64,000 nt of DNA from Brachymonas sp049977365. GTDB lineage: Bacteria; Pseudomonadota; Gammaproteobacteria; Burkholderiales; Burkholderiaceae_C. Location: positions 310,001-374,000 of the forward strand of contig NZ_JBNGEN010000001.1 of the NCBI RefSeq assembly GCF_049977365.1, read 5' to 3'. Positions 17,801 to 26,712 of the stretch are shown here, piece after piece (within the stretch, counting starts at the first letter, position 1; each line of letters opens with the position of its first letter). Under the pieces are notes generated by a model that made no database searches, was not told the origin of the DNA, and was given only the letters and a program-made list of their open reading frames with translations. Both the position numbers and the translations under genes were made by a program.

Positions 17801-19942
17801 TCAGGGGTTCCCGGATACCGCAGGGTCAGTGCGCTGGGCAGCCAGATCCTTCAGGCAACGCGCAAATTCCTCTTCCGAGGCAAGGCGCCGCATCGGCGGC
17901 AGCGCCTTGAGCAGACGTGCGCCATAGCCCATCTGTGTCAGACGACTGTCGCACACGGCCAGAATGCCGGTATCCGTTTCGCTTCGGATGAGTCGCCCTG
18001 CCCCCTGCTTGAGCATGACGGCCGCTTCGGGCAGAAAGTATTCCTTGAAGGGGCTTTTGCCCTGGGCTTCGAGACGATGGGCGCGCGCTTCCACCAGCGG
18101 ATCGTGGGGAGGAGGAAACGGCAACTTGTCGATCACCACCATCTGCAGCGCCTCGCCGGGCACATCCACTCCCTCCCAGAACGAGGCGGATGCCACGAGC
18201 ACGCAGCCGCGTTCTCCATCGCTGCCGGCACCCTGGCGGAACCGCTCGATCAGGCGCCGCTTGGTCGATTCTCCCTGGATCAGCACCTCGATGCGGCCTT
18301 CCGGCTCCAGACTGGCACGCAGGGCCTGACCGATGATGCGCAGGGTCCGCAGTGTCGTGGTCAGGACCAGCGTGCGGCCGCCCAGCGCACGCGCTGCCCG
18401 AGCCGCAAAGACGGCCACGGCCACGGGATGGGCTGCATCGCCCGGACGCACGAGCGGTGGGACATAGAGACTGGCATGCCCTGCATAGTCAAAGGGACTG
18501 GCCACCCGCAGTGCCGGCACGTCCTGGAGGCCGCACGGCTGGGTGAACCATCCCAGACCGGATTCGTCCCCCAGCGTGGCTGAAGTGAAAATCCAGGCAC
18601 GGTGGGCATCGTGCTCTTCCTGCTGGGTTGTGTGGTGGGCCTCCTGTGCATCGGATGTGTCGGATGCGGGGTCGCCTGCATCGGCGCAAGGCAGGTGCAG
18701 CACCCGGTCGCGCATGGTCGCGGCAATGTCGAGGGGAGCCTGCATCATGCGCAGCCCGCCCGCCACCTCCACCCAGCGCACGGCATCGACCGGACAGGGG
18801 CGTCCGAACGCTTCCAGGCGCTCCTGCAGCAACTGTGCCCGCTGCATCAGCCGCCCGAAATCGGGGGCCAGCTCAGTGACAGTGTCGAGTGCAGGCACCA
18901 GAGCCTCCAGTGCGCGCCTCAACACGCCCAGGGCGTCATACCACTCGACTTCATCGAGTCCTTCCGGGGTAGGTTCGGTCCAGCGCAGACGGGCGCCAGC
19001 GGGCATGCGTCCAGCCACGAGCCGCAGATCGCGTGCGGCCCGCTCCAGATTCCCGCAAAGGGTCTGCCATTCCACCAGGCCCCGTGCGAGCTGCATGCCG
19101 GCCCCAAGGGTGTCCCGACAGAAATCGAGCAGCTGCGAGGTGCCCAGCTGGTGTCCCAGAAACATCACGCCCGTTTCGTTGAGCTGATGGGCCTCATCGA
19201 AAATCACGGTCTGTACGGTCGGCAGGAGCTCGGCCATGCCCGATTCGCGCACGGCCATGTCGGCAAAGAACAGGTGGTGATTGACCACGACCACATCGGC
19301 CTCCAGGGCCTCGCGCCGCGCCTGGTTGACGTAGCAGCTCCGGAAATCGGGGCAGTTGCTGCCCAGGCAGTTCTCGCGCGTGGAGGTGGCCAGAGTCAGG
19401 GCCGGCGAACGCTCGTCCAGTCCGTCGAGTTCCGCCAGATCGCCACTGCGGGTGGACTGCACGAAGCGCTCGATGCGCGCGAGCGTGTGCTGCACCGCAG
19501 GTTCCACCGCCAGCATGTCCTGCCGTGCCTGCCGCAGCCGATGGGTACAGACATAGCTCGAACGCCCCTTGAGCAGCGCCAGCCGCACCGGCAGCCCCAG
19601 AAGATGGCAGAGATAGGGCAGATCGCGTGCGAACAGCTGATCCTGCAGGTTCTTGGTGGCCGTGGACACCAGAATGCGCTCGCCGCTCAGGAGCGCGGGC
19701 ACCAGATAGGCGAAGGTCTTGCCCACACCGGTGCCAGCCTCGACGACGAAGGCGCCTCCGTGGGCGATGGTGCGCGCGACCCCGAGCGCCATGTCCAGCT
19801 GTCCGGGGCGGGGACGGTAGCGCGGATTGTCCGTCGCCAGCGGCCCCTCGACCGAGAACACACCGGCCACCCGCTCCCGGAGCGCCTCTGCCCCGGCCCG
19901 TGGAGCCGCAACTGCCCGATCGTGTGCGGATTTTTCTGCCAT
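17801..19942 (-). CDS. DinG/YoaA-family ATP-dependent DNA helicase
   Basis: A 713-residue XPD-like superfamily 2 helicase with an iron-sulfur domain. Walker A AGTGVGKT is at 69-76, motif Ia VSTATKNLQDQL at 92-103, four cluster Cys at 132, 192, 197 and 203, DEAH at 249-252, and C-terminal motifs SASFWEGVDVPGEAL and QGAGRLIRSETD. Such 5'-3' helicases unwind R-loops and damaged forks. The start is uncertain: ATG 19942 (MAEKSAHDRA) has no strong Shine-Dalgarno, and ATGs about 15-18 bases further upstream are in frame. It diverges from the second PP2C gene. Confidence 0.9.
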   Translation of the reverse strand: MAEKSAHDRAVAAPRAGAEALRERVAGVFSVEGPLATDNPRYRPRPGQLDMALGVARTIAHGGAFVVEAGTGVGKTFAYLVPALLSGERILVSTATKNLQDQLFARDLPYLCHLLGLPVRLALLKGRSSYVCTHRLRQARQDMLAVEPAVQHTLARIERFVQSTRSGDLAELDGLDERSPALTLATSTRENCLGSNCPDFRSCYVNQARREALEADVVVVNHHLFFADMAVRESGMAELLPTVQTVIFDEAHQLNETGVMFLGHQLGTSQLLDFCRDTLGAGMQLARGLVEWQTLCGNLERAARDLRLVAGRMPAGARLRWTEPTPEGLDEVEWYDALGVLRRALEALVPALDTVTELAPDFGRLMQRAQLLQERLEAFGRPCPVDAVRWVEVAGGLRMMQAPLDIAATMRDRVLHLPCADAGDPASDTSDAQEAHHTTQQEEHDAHRAWIFTSATLGDESGLGWFTQPCGLQDVPALRVASPFDYAGHASLYVPPLVRPGDAAHPVAVAVFAARAARALGGRTLVLTTTLRTLRIIGQALRASLEPEGRIEVLIQGESTKRRLIERFRQGAGSDGERGCVLVASASFWEGVDVPGEALQMVVIDKLPFPPPHDPLVEARAHRLEAQGKSPFKEYFLPEAAVMLKQGAGRLIRSETDTGILAVCDSRLTQMGYGARLLKALPPMRRLASEEEFARCLKDLAAQRTDPAVSGNP

Positions 19943-20049
19943 ACTGAGAGAGACCCTCATCATCCGATTCTGTACACCCCATGTGCGCAGAAAGAGCATC
20001 ATTGTGCCAGTCCCCCCGTCCAGGGGGAATGTTCCCGTCCCTGCCCCGC

Positions 20050-20862
20050 ATGAGCAATTACCGCATCAACATCGCCACCGCCATCCACAAGGGGGATCGC
20101 GAGTACCAGCAGGACCGTGTCCAGGTGATCCAGCATCCCTACAACAAGCAGTGCCTGCTGGTCCTGCTGGCCGATGGCATGGGCGGTCGCAGCGGTGGGG
20201 CGCTGGCTTCGGCCCAGGTCATCGACAGTGGACGCCAGCTCCTGCAGCAGTTCGATGTCGACCACGACAATCCGCAGGCGCTGCTGCGCCAGCTGGTCAT
20301 GGATGCCCACTCGGTCATCCGCATGCTCAACATCAGCAGCGAGCACGAGCCGCACACCACGGTGGCGGCCTTTCTGCTCATGCCGTCGGGGGAGTGCTTC
20401 TGGATCCACAGCGGAGACTCCCGGCTCTACCATTTCCGCCGTGGCGCCATGATCTGCCGCACGCGGGATCATTCGTATGTGCAGAGTCTGCTCGACGAAG
20501 GCAAGATCACCGAAGCCGAGGCCTACCATCACCCCAAGAGCAATCTGCTCGTCTCCTGCCTGGGGGGGCCCGAACAGCCCCGTTTTGGCGAGCAGAACCG
20601 GGGACAACTGGAACCCGAGGATGTCATACTGGCCTGCTCCGATGGGCTGTGGGGCCATGTCAGTGACAAGGAGATGGCCAAGATCACCTTCTCGCTCTCG
20701 CCCACCCAAGCCTGCCAGCAGCTCACCGAGCTCGCGCGCAGCCGGGGACACGGGGTGGGAGACAACCTTTCCATGGTCATCCTCAAGACCAGCCCGCCCG
20801 ACAACAAGCCGGCTGCACATCTGCCCGAAACCACCGACCGCATGCTGAATTTCGAGTGGTGA
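20050..20862 (+). CDS. PP2C-type Ser/Thr protein phosphatase (second copy)
   Basis: A 270-residue PPM phosphatase, shorter than the one at 6718. Motifs: GDREYQQDR with Asp22, LADGMGGRSGG with Asp42-Gly43, HSGDSRLYHF, LACSDGLWGHV and GVGDNLSMVIL. All metal-binding acids are in place. The start at 20050 (MSNYRINIATAIHKGD) matches the fold; upstream codons are in the helicase spacer. It has no kinase partner next to it, so it may act on the same kinase pathway as the first copy or on other phosphoproteins. Confidence 0.92.
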   Translation: MSNYRINIATAIHKGDREYQQDRVQVIQHPYNKQCLLVLLADGMGGRSGGALASAQVIDSGRQLLQQFDVDHDNPQALLRQLVMDAHSVIRMLNISSEHEPHTTVAAFLLMPSGECFWIHSGDSRLYHFRRGAMICRTRDHSYVQSLLDEGKITEAEAYHHPKSNLLVSCLGGPEQPRFGEQNRGQLEPEDVILACSDGLWGHVSDKEMAKITFSLSPTQACQQLTELARSRGHGVGDNLSMVILKTSPPDNKPAAHLPETTDRMLNFEW

Positions 20863-21136
20863 GCGGTGTGGCATGCAGGAGGCTGCGCACATGTCAGCCG
20901 CTGCGTGCTTTTTGACCTGCATTGCCCCAGATAGTGGCAATTTGTTTCATTCTCGGCAAAGTGGACGTGCGTGCGGATCGCGATAATCAGACAAGCTGAT
21001 TCGATTCTTACCGTATGACCTCCAGCTGGTTCTGGCTGGTCGTACGCATTCTGGCGCGACAGAACCGATCGGTTTGCGGCTCATGCCCATCGCGATGCGG
21101 CATGCATCCTGTCGCCCACGCCTCTTCTTCTCCTCC

Positions 21137-22819
21137 ATGACTGCTACGCTGCCTGCCGCTTCGCCGGCATTTTTCAGGACTTCCCGCTCGCCCCTGTGGT
21201 TCGCCATGATCTCCAGTCTCTGGATGGCGACGGTGGGCAACATGGTGCTGTGGCACAACCTCTTCAGCCTGCCGGAGCAGGCGGCCAATGCGGAGGGCAT
21301 TCTGTTCGCTGTCGGGTTTGCAGTGCTCATCGCCTGCCTGAACATGCTGGTGATGATCCCGCTGGCCTGGCGCCCACTCATCAAGCCGGTGTCCGTGCTT
21401 CTTCTGCTCACGGCAGGATTCGGAGCCTATTTCATGATGCAGTACAACATCGTGATCGACGGCGACATGATCAACAACGTGCTCCAGACCGATGTGCGCG
21501 AAACGCGGGATCTGCTCAACTGGCGCATGCTGGTGGTAGTGGGCATCGTGGCACTCCTGCCGACTGCCTTTTTCTGGCGCATCCCGGTGGCGCGTGCGGC
21601 ATCGGTGCTGGGGCATCTGGGTCGGCTCGCGGTGGCCTGGGTGGCTGCGCTGGTGATCTTCGCCATGACGCTGCTGGCCTGCTACCAGCCCATGGCCTCG
21701 CTGATGCGCAACCACCATCAGATCCGCTACACCATCAATCCGCTCACTACCGTGTATTCGCTCGTGGAGGTGACGGTCGTGCACCGGCTGATCAAGCCCC
21801 GGCCCTTCCAGGACATCGGGCAGGACGCCACCCTTGGACCGGCGTATGCCGATCCGGCCCAGAAGCCGCCGCTCATGGTGCTGGTGCTGGGCGAGACGGG
21901 CCGGGCCGGCAACTTCTCACTCAACGGCTATGACCGTGACACCAACCCGCTGCTGGCCAAGGACGGCGTGCTGAGCTTTCACAATGTGTGGTCCTGCGGC
22001 ACGAGCACAGCCACGGCGGTGCCCTGCATGTACTCTCATCTGGGCAAGGTCGCCTACGAGGCCCGCGACAAGGACTACGCCACGCTCATGGACGTGCTGC
22101 AGCATGCGGGCCTGGCGGTGCTGTGGATCGACAACCAGCCGGCAGGCTGCAAGGGCGTGTGCGACCGGGTTCCCCATGTCATGACGTCCGGACTCAAGGA
22201 CCCTGCCCTGTGTCCCCGTGGCGAATGCATGGACCAGATCATGCTCAGGGATCTGGATCGGCGTATTGCGGAGCTGCCTGCCGAGCGCCGTGCCAAGGGC
22301 ATCGTGATCGCCATGCACCAGATGGGAAGCCACGGCCCTGCCTATTCCGAGCGGTCCGACGCCTCCACCAAGAAGTTCCTCCCCGAGTGCACCACCAATG
22401 TGCTGCAGGACTGCCCGCATGACCAGCTCGTGAATGCCTACGACAACTCCATCGTCTACACGGACAAGTTCCTGCACGATGCCATCGGGTGGCTGCGCAC
22501 GCAGTCCGCCACCCATGCCACGTCCCTGCTCTATGTGGCCGATCACGGGGAATCCCTGGGCGAGAACAATCTCTACCTCCATGGACTGCCCTACTCCATT
22601 GCCCCCGATGTGCAGAAGCATGTGCCCATGATTCTGTGGCAGTCGCCCGAGTGGCAGAAGCGCACGGGCACCAGCAATGCCTGTCTGTCACGCCAGCTCG
22701 ATGAGCGCTATAGCGAAGACAACTACTTCCATACCGTGCTGGGCGCGCTGCAGGTGCGCACAGGCGTCTACCGGCCCGACTGGGACATCACGCACCAGTG
22801 CGCCAGCGCGGCACATTGA
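21137..22819 (+). CDS. eptA: Phosphoethanolamine-lipid A transferase (EptA/MCR type)
   Basis: A 560-residue inner-membrane enzyme that moves phosphoethanolamine from phosphatidylethanolamine to lipid A. Five hydrophobic helices lie within about 20-185; the rest is a periplasmic sulfatase-fold domain. Residues matching MCR-1/EptA catalytic positions are present: Glu253 (LGETGRAG), nucleophile Thr291 (CGTSTATAVPCM), His399 (GSHGP), Asp469-His470 (VADHGESLG) and His482. Cys pairs 287/297, 359/364 and 418/426 fit the family disulfides. The start at 21137 is provisional; in-frame upstream ATGs exist and no clear Shine-Dalgarno decides. No phosphatase or two-component genes are adjacent. Confidence 0.92.
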   Translation: MTATLPAASPAFFRTSRSPLWFAMISSLWMATVGNMVLWHNLFSLPEQAANAEGILFAVGFAVLIACLNMLVMIPLAWRPLIKPVSVLLLLTAGFGAYFMMQYNIVIDGDMINNVLQTDVRETRDLLNWRMLVVVGIVALLPTAFFWRIPVARAASVLGHLGRLAVAWVAALVIFAMTLLACYQPMASLMRNHHQIRYTINPLTTVYSLVEVTVVHRLIKPRPFQDIGQDATLGPAYADPAQKPPLMVLVLGETGRAGNFSLNGYDRDTNPLLAKDGVLSFHNVWSCGTSTATAVPCMYSHLGKVAYEARDKDYATLMDVLQHAGLAVLWIDNQPAGCKGVCDRVPHVMTSGLKDPALCPRGECMDQIMLRDLDRRIAELPAERRAKGIVIAMHQMGSHGPAYSERSDASTKKFLPECTTNVLQDCPHDQLVNAYDNSIVYTDKFLHDAIGWLRTQSATHATSLLYVADHGESLGENNLYLHGLPYSIAPDVQKHVPMILWQSPEWQKRTGTSNACLSRQLDERYSEDNYFHTVLGALQVRTGVYRPDWDITHQCASAAH

Positions 22820-22903
22820 CACCCGCACCGGGCCTGCATCTCTGCGGATCGTGAGGCCCGCCACGACGTGGCATTGCGCCCCCCTGGTGGATGACACCGG
22901 GCT

Positions 22904-23926
22904 TCAGAGAGCGCTGTGGGAGGGAGCGCTGTCTTCTGGGTCAGGTTCGGCCGCATGGGCCAGGACCATGACCTGATGAGGTGGCATGTCCTTGAGGCGG
23001 TGGTCACTCCAGACCTGACGCCACCGGCGTGCACCTCTCAGGCCATGTCGCAGGCCCAGCATGCTGCGGGCAATGGCGTACCAGCCGGTGCCATGGTCCC
23101 GGGCTTCACGCTCCATGTAACGCACCATGGCCTCCTCGACCTGCTCGCGGGTGAGATGGGGCGGGCGCTCCGGCTCGTCTGCCATGAGTCCATCCCAGCG
23201 GGACAGCGACCAGGGGTTGTGCCAGGCTTCGCGCCCCACCATGACGGCATCCACATGGGTCCAGTGCATGCGGATCTGCTCTTCGGTGACGACCCCCCCA
23301 TTGAGGGTGATGTGCAGCCCCGGAAAATCCTGCTTGAGCCGGTAGACCACCTCGGGGCGCAGGGGAGGAATCTCGCGGTTTTCCTTGGGGCTCAGGCCCT
23401 TGAGCCAGGCATTGCGCGCATGGACGATGAAATGCCGACATCCGGTCTCGGACAGCGTCCCCACGAAATCACGCACCAGATCGTAGCTGTCGTCCCGGTC
23501 AAGCCCGATGCGGTGCTTGACAGTCACGGGGATGTGCTCCACGGCATCCTGCATGGCCTTGATGCAGTCCGCCACGAGCCGGGGTTCCCGCATCAGACAG
23601 GCGCCAAAGGCTCCTTTCTGCACCCGGTCACTGGGGCAGCCGCAGTTGAGGTTGACTTCGTCGTAGCCCCACTGCTCGCCCATGCGGGCACTCTGGGCCA
23701 GCATGGCAGGGTCGCTGCCACCGAGCTGCAGGGCCACGGGATGCTCCTCCGCGTTGTAACGCAGATGGCTCTCGGCCGCTCCCCGGCAGATGGCCCCCAT
23801 GTTGATCATCTCGGTATAGAGGAGCGCATCGTGGCTCAGCAGCCGCCAGAGATAGCGGGCGTGGCGATCCGAGACATCGAGGAGCGGAGCAGTCGACAGG
23901 CGTGGGCGCAGGGCTTGGGAACACAT
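22904..23926 (-). CDS. dusA: tRNA-dihydrouridine(20/20a) synthase DusA
   Basis: A 340-residue FMN enzyme reducing U20/U20a in the tRNA D-loop. Diagnostic blocks: APLLDVSDRHARYLWRLL, LLYTEMINMGA, EVNLNCGCPSDRVQKGAFG with the catalytic Cys in GACLMR, KHRIGLDR, and the FMN-phosphate part NGGVVTEEQIR. The APLLDVSD opening differs slightly from the usual APMLDWTD. The start at 23926 is chosen because the conserved region follows directly; open frame continues upstream without homology. dmeR lies 113 bases upstream on the same strand. Confidence 0.95.
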   Translation of the reverse strand: MCSQALRPRLSTAPLLDVSDRHARYLWRLLSHDALLYTEMINMGAICRGAAESHLRYNAEEHPVALQLGGSDPAMLAQSARMGEQWGYDEVNLNCGCPSDRVQKGAFGACLMREPRLVADCIKAMQDAVEHIPVTVKHRIGLDRDDSYDLVRDFVGTLSETGCRHFIVHARNAWLKGLSPKENREIPPLRPEVVYRLKQDFPGLHITLNGGVVTEEQIRMHWTHVDAVMVGREAWHNPWSLSRWDGLMADEPERPPHLTREQVEEAMVRYMEREARDHGTGWYAIARSMLGLRHGLRGARRWRQVWSDHRLKDMPPHQVMVLAHAAEPDPEDSAPSHSAL

Positions 23927-24039
23927 GGTGCCGGAGTGTACCCGCTGCCCGCATGCCGGGCACTGCAGGGGGAACGCCATGGCGGCCACAGCGTGCAGTG
24001 CACTGCAGCGCCTCCCTGCTACCAAGGCAGGGGCACCGT

Positions 24040-24315
24040 CTAGCGGATGTAGCTGCGCAGCAGCTCGATGAGCTGGCGCGTGTCCTGCTGGCGCTGCTGC
24101 GCATCGGCCTGGGGATCCTCTAGATGGTCGGTGATGTGACCTTCGAGCACTTCGAGCATCAGACCGTTAGCGGCGCCGCGTATGGAGGCAATCTGCTGCA
24201 GGATGGACTGGCAGGGTGATTCGGCTTCGAGCGCCTTGCACAGGGCCTGCATCTGCCCTTCCATGCGGCGGGCCCGGGCAAGCAGGCGGGATTTGTCCTT
24301 GATGGTGTGGCTCAT
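24040..24315 (-). CDS. CsoR/RcnR-family metal-responsive repressor (RcnR/DmeR-like)
   Basis: A 91-residue all-helical repressor of the CsoR/RcnR/FrmR family, starting MSHTIKDKSRLLARARRMEG. The Ni/Co ligands of RcnR are conserved at identical positions: His3, Cys35, His60 and His64. FrmR-type aldehyde sensors lack this full set, so a nickel/cobalt sensor is the best reading. It is divergent from the CDF exporter at 24398, and a GTATA-G6-TATAC operator sits in the 82-base spacer. Start 24315 reproduces the RcnR N-terminus; an upstream in-frame ATG at 24378 would run through the operator and is rejected. Confidence 0.9.
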   Translation of the reverse strand: MSHTIKDKSRLLARARRMEGQMQALCKALEAESPCQSILQQIASIRGAANGLMLEVLEGHITDHLEDPQADAQQRQQDTRQLIELLRSYIR

Positions 24316-24353
24316 GGGAACATCATAGCTGCAAGCTGCCGAATCCACATATG

Positions 24354-24369
24354 GTATAGGGGGGTATAC
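24354..24369. promoter_or_regulatory. RcnR/DmeR-type operator
   Basis: GTATA (24354-24358), six G (24359-24364), TATAC (24365-24369): a perfect inverted repeat around a G tract, the architecture of RcnR and DmeR sites. The right arm overlaps a TATACT -10-like hexamer (24365-24370) reading toward the exporter gene, so bound repressor would block that promoter. Confidence 0.8.
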
Positions 24370-24397
24370 TATTTTCATCCCTCATGCCCTGCCTGCC

Positions 24398-25366
24398 ATG
24401 TCATCCATTTCCCTGTGTTCTCCCTGCAAGACCCACCACCATTTCGACACGGGCAATCCCACGGGGGAAAGACACACCCGCATGGCGATGTGGCTGACCG
24501 TGGTCATGATGGCCACCGAGATCACCGGTGGATGGTGGCTGGGCTCCATGGCCTTGCTTGCCGACGGCTGGCACATGGGGTCCCATGCCCTGGCGCTGGG
24601 CCTGGCAGCCTTTGCGTATGCCTATGCCAGAAGCCACGGTCAGGATCCGCGTTTTGCCTTTGGCACCTGGAAAGTGGAAGTGCTGGCGGGCTACACCAGC
24701 GCCCTGCTGCTGCTCGGCATTGCGGCAGCCATGCTGGTGGAGTCAGCCCTGCGCGTAGTGCATCCGGTGGCCATTCACTACCGGGAGGCCATCGCGCTGG
24801 CGGTGCTGGGACTGGTCGTGAATCTGGTGTGTGCACGGCTGCTGCATGGCAGCTCCGGACATGCCCACGCTCATACGCATGGACACGTGCATGATGCTGA
24901 ACTGGACCATGGACACCACCACGACCTGAATCTGCGTTCGGCCTATGTGCATGTACTCATGGATGCGGCGACATCGGTGCTGGCCATCGTGGCGCTGGCT
25001 GCCGGATGGTGGTGGGGCGCTGCATGGCTCGATCCCGTCATGGGCCTTGCGGGCAGCGTGCTGGTGGCAAGCTGGGCCGTGGGGCTGCTGCGCCAGTCCG
25101 GGTGCGTACTGCTCGATGCCCACATGACCGATCCGGTGGTGCAGGAAATCAGGGAAGCCGCAGCCGCCCTGCCCGCTCCGGCCTCGCTGGCCGATCTGCA
25201 TGTGTGGCGGGTAGGCAAGGGACGCTATGCAGCCGTGATCAGTGTGCGTGCTCCCGATCCTGCCTGCGCATCCCTCCTGCGTCAGGCTCTGGCCGTGCAC
25301 GAGGAACTGGTGCACATCAGCGTGGAATGGCTCCCGCCTTCCGAGAGTTCCGCGCCAAGGCCATGA
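24398..25366 (+). CDS. dmeF: CDF-family cobalt/nickel exporter (DmeF-like)
   Basis: A 322-residue cation diffusion facilitator with six predicted membrane helices and an N-terminal HHH cluster (13-15). The transport site is visible as Asp56/His59 (LLADGWHM) and His185/Asp189 (VHVLMDAATS). A long His-rich cytoplasmic loop covers about 150-175, as in DmeF and ZitB. The length and its pairing with an RcnR-like repressor and operator favour DmeF (Co/Ni efflux) over a zinc exporter. The predicted transcript start is only about 20-25 bases before the ATG, giving a short leader with no obvious Shine-Dalgarno. Confidence 0.88.
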   Translation: MSSISLCSPCKTHHHFDTGNPTGERHTRMAMWLTVVMMATEITGGWWLGSMALLADGWHMGSHALALGLAAFAYAYARSHGQDPRFAFGTWKVEVLAGYTSALLLLGIAAAMLVESALRVVHPVAIHYREAIALAVLGLVVNLVCARLLHGSSGHAHAHTHGHVHDAELDHGHHHDLNLRSAYVHVLMDAATSVLAIVALAAGWWWGAAWLDPVMGLAGSVLVASWAVGLLRQSGCVLLDAHMTDPVVQEIREAAAALPAPASLADLHVWRVGKGRYAAVISVRAPDPACASLLRQALAVHEELVHISVEWLPPSESSAPRP

Positions 25367-25415
25367 GCCACGGCGCGGGCGCCCGTCGGCAAGGCAGGCA
25401 CCTCGTGCGCACTGT

Positions 25416-25943
25416 TCATTTTCCGGTCCACACACGCGTCATCCGGATGGCCGAATCGCCGAAACCGGACATGCCTGCTGCCCTGTCCGGCACGAATCCA
25501 TGCCGGCACCAGTAGCGTTCGGCGCCCTGCACGGCGATCAGCACGGCCTGCCGATATCCCAGTCTGTCTCCTTCGTCCAGAATGCGCTGCAGGAGCCCTG
25601 CGGCCAGATGGTGTCCCTGCCAGTCTGCAGCCACCGCAATGTCGTGCACATACAGGCAATCCGGCGCCGCCGGCGGAAGGTGGGCATGATTCCACTGCGC
25701 GGGCATGTCGGTGCGCCAGGGGCATGCGATGGCATAGGCACAGAGGCGTGTCGGTGCCAGCGCGCTGGCCACTGCCCAGCTCAGTGGATGCATGCGGGAA
25801 GAAGCATCGCGCTTGGCCTGCAGTACCGCCCCCTTCTCGCGCAGCGCAGGCGCATAGGCCTGTGCCTGCAGCGCGAGGATCGAATCCAGGGGCCAGTCAT
25901 GCAGGGGCGTCCACAGAAAATCGGAGGCGGGAGCAGAGGTCAT
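25416..25943 (-). CDS. GNAT-family N-acetyltransferase
   Basis: A 175-residue protein with a C-terminal GNAT core: the beta4 strand CLYVHDIAVAADWQG, the acetyl-CoA loop QGHHLAAGLLQRI, and the AERYWCRHGFVPD motif near the end. The N-terminal third is a Pro/Trp/Arg-rich segment without clear features. It lies 82 bases downstream of thiE on the same strand, and convergent with dmeF. The acceptor substrate is unknown. Start 25943 is the internal ATG (MTSAPASDF); a further ATG six codons upstream is also possible. Confidence 0.82.
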   Translation of the reverse strand: MTSAPASDFLWTPLHDWPLDSILALQAQAYAPALREKGAVLQAKRDASSRMHPLSWAVASALAPTRLCAYAIACPWRTDMPAQWNHAHLPPAAPDCLYVHDIAVAADWQGHHLAAGLLQRILDEGDRLGYRQAVLIAVQGAERYWCRHGFVPDRAAGMSGFGDSAIRMTRVWTGK

Positions 25944-26025
25944 GCGCGCATCATGCCGCATGGATCACGAGGATGTGCCTTCAGGACCGCTTGAGCAAAA
26001 GCCATGGTGTCGAGCGATGGCGCCT

Positions 26026-26712
26026 TCATGCGGAAGAAGGGGGGCCATGGCACGCCGCTTGCACAGCACCGAGCAAGCGGGAAGCGGCCTGTCTGGGGTC
26101 GTCTGCCGCACAGAGGGCGCGCACCACCGCCACCCCATCGGCGCCGTGGGCGATCACCGATGCGGCATTGTGCTCGTGGATGCCACCGATGGCCACCAGC
26201 GGCAACCGGCTCCCCGCCCGCGCATGGCGCAGTCCTTCCAGTCCCCACGGCGGAGCGGTATCGGTCTTGGTGGGAGTGGCAAATACGGGGCTGATGCCGA
26301 GGTAGTCCACCGGAAGCTGCTCTGCCTGGCGCACCTGCTCCAGCGTCTCCACCGACCAGCCGATGAACATGGTCGATGGCAGCAGGCGCCGCGCGTCCTC
26401 GGCCGGCATGTCGTCCTGCCCGAGATGCACGCCGTCGGCCCCGCAGGCCAGCGCTACATCGATGCGGTCATTGATGACCAGCGGCACATGGCAGGCGGCC
26501 AGCAGAGGGCGCAGCGCACGGGCCTGTGCCACAAAGTCGCGGGTGGAAAGGTGTTTTTCGCGCAGTTGCACGCAGCCGGCACCTCCGGCCACGGCAGCAC
26601 GCACCACCTCATCGAGCGGTCTGCCTGTCGTCAGGGCACGATCCGTCACCATGTACACCTGCAGCGCCTCCACTCCCCAAGGCTGCAATGCGGGGCGGAT
26701 GTCCAGGGTCAT
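26026..26712 (-). CDS. thiE: Thiamine-phosphate synthase ThiE
   Basis: A 228-residue TIM-barrel enzyme joining hydroxymethylpyrimidine pyrophosphate and thiazole phosphate to thiamine phosphate. Motifs in order: LQVYMVTDRALTTGR, GGAGCVQLREK, VINDRIDVALACGADGVHLGQDD, YLGISPVFATPTKTD, AIGGIHEHNAASVIAHGADGVAVV. The pyrophosphate-binding QLREK and the HLGQDD metal motif are intact. Its start overlaps the thiM stop by 4 bases (coupled translation). The start at 26712 is the overlap ATG and precedes the first beta strand. Confidence 0.96.
   Translation of the reverse strand: MTLDIRPALQPWGVEALQVYMVTDRALTTGRPLDEVVRAAVAGGAGCVQLREKHLSTRDFVAQARALRPLLAACHVPLVINDRIDVALACGADGVHLGQDDMPAEDARRLLPSTMFIGWSVETLEQVRQAEQLPVDYLGISPVFATPTKTDTAPPWGLEGLRHARAGSRLPLVAIGGIHEHNAASVIAHGADGVAVVRALCAADDPRQAASRLLGAVQAACHGPPSSA

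Noticed and set aside
20921..20946. ATTGCC/GGCAAT inverted repeat after the second PP2C gene
   Set aside because: Only a 6-bp stem with a 9-base loop and an interrupted T tract; too weak to call a terminator.
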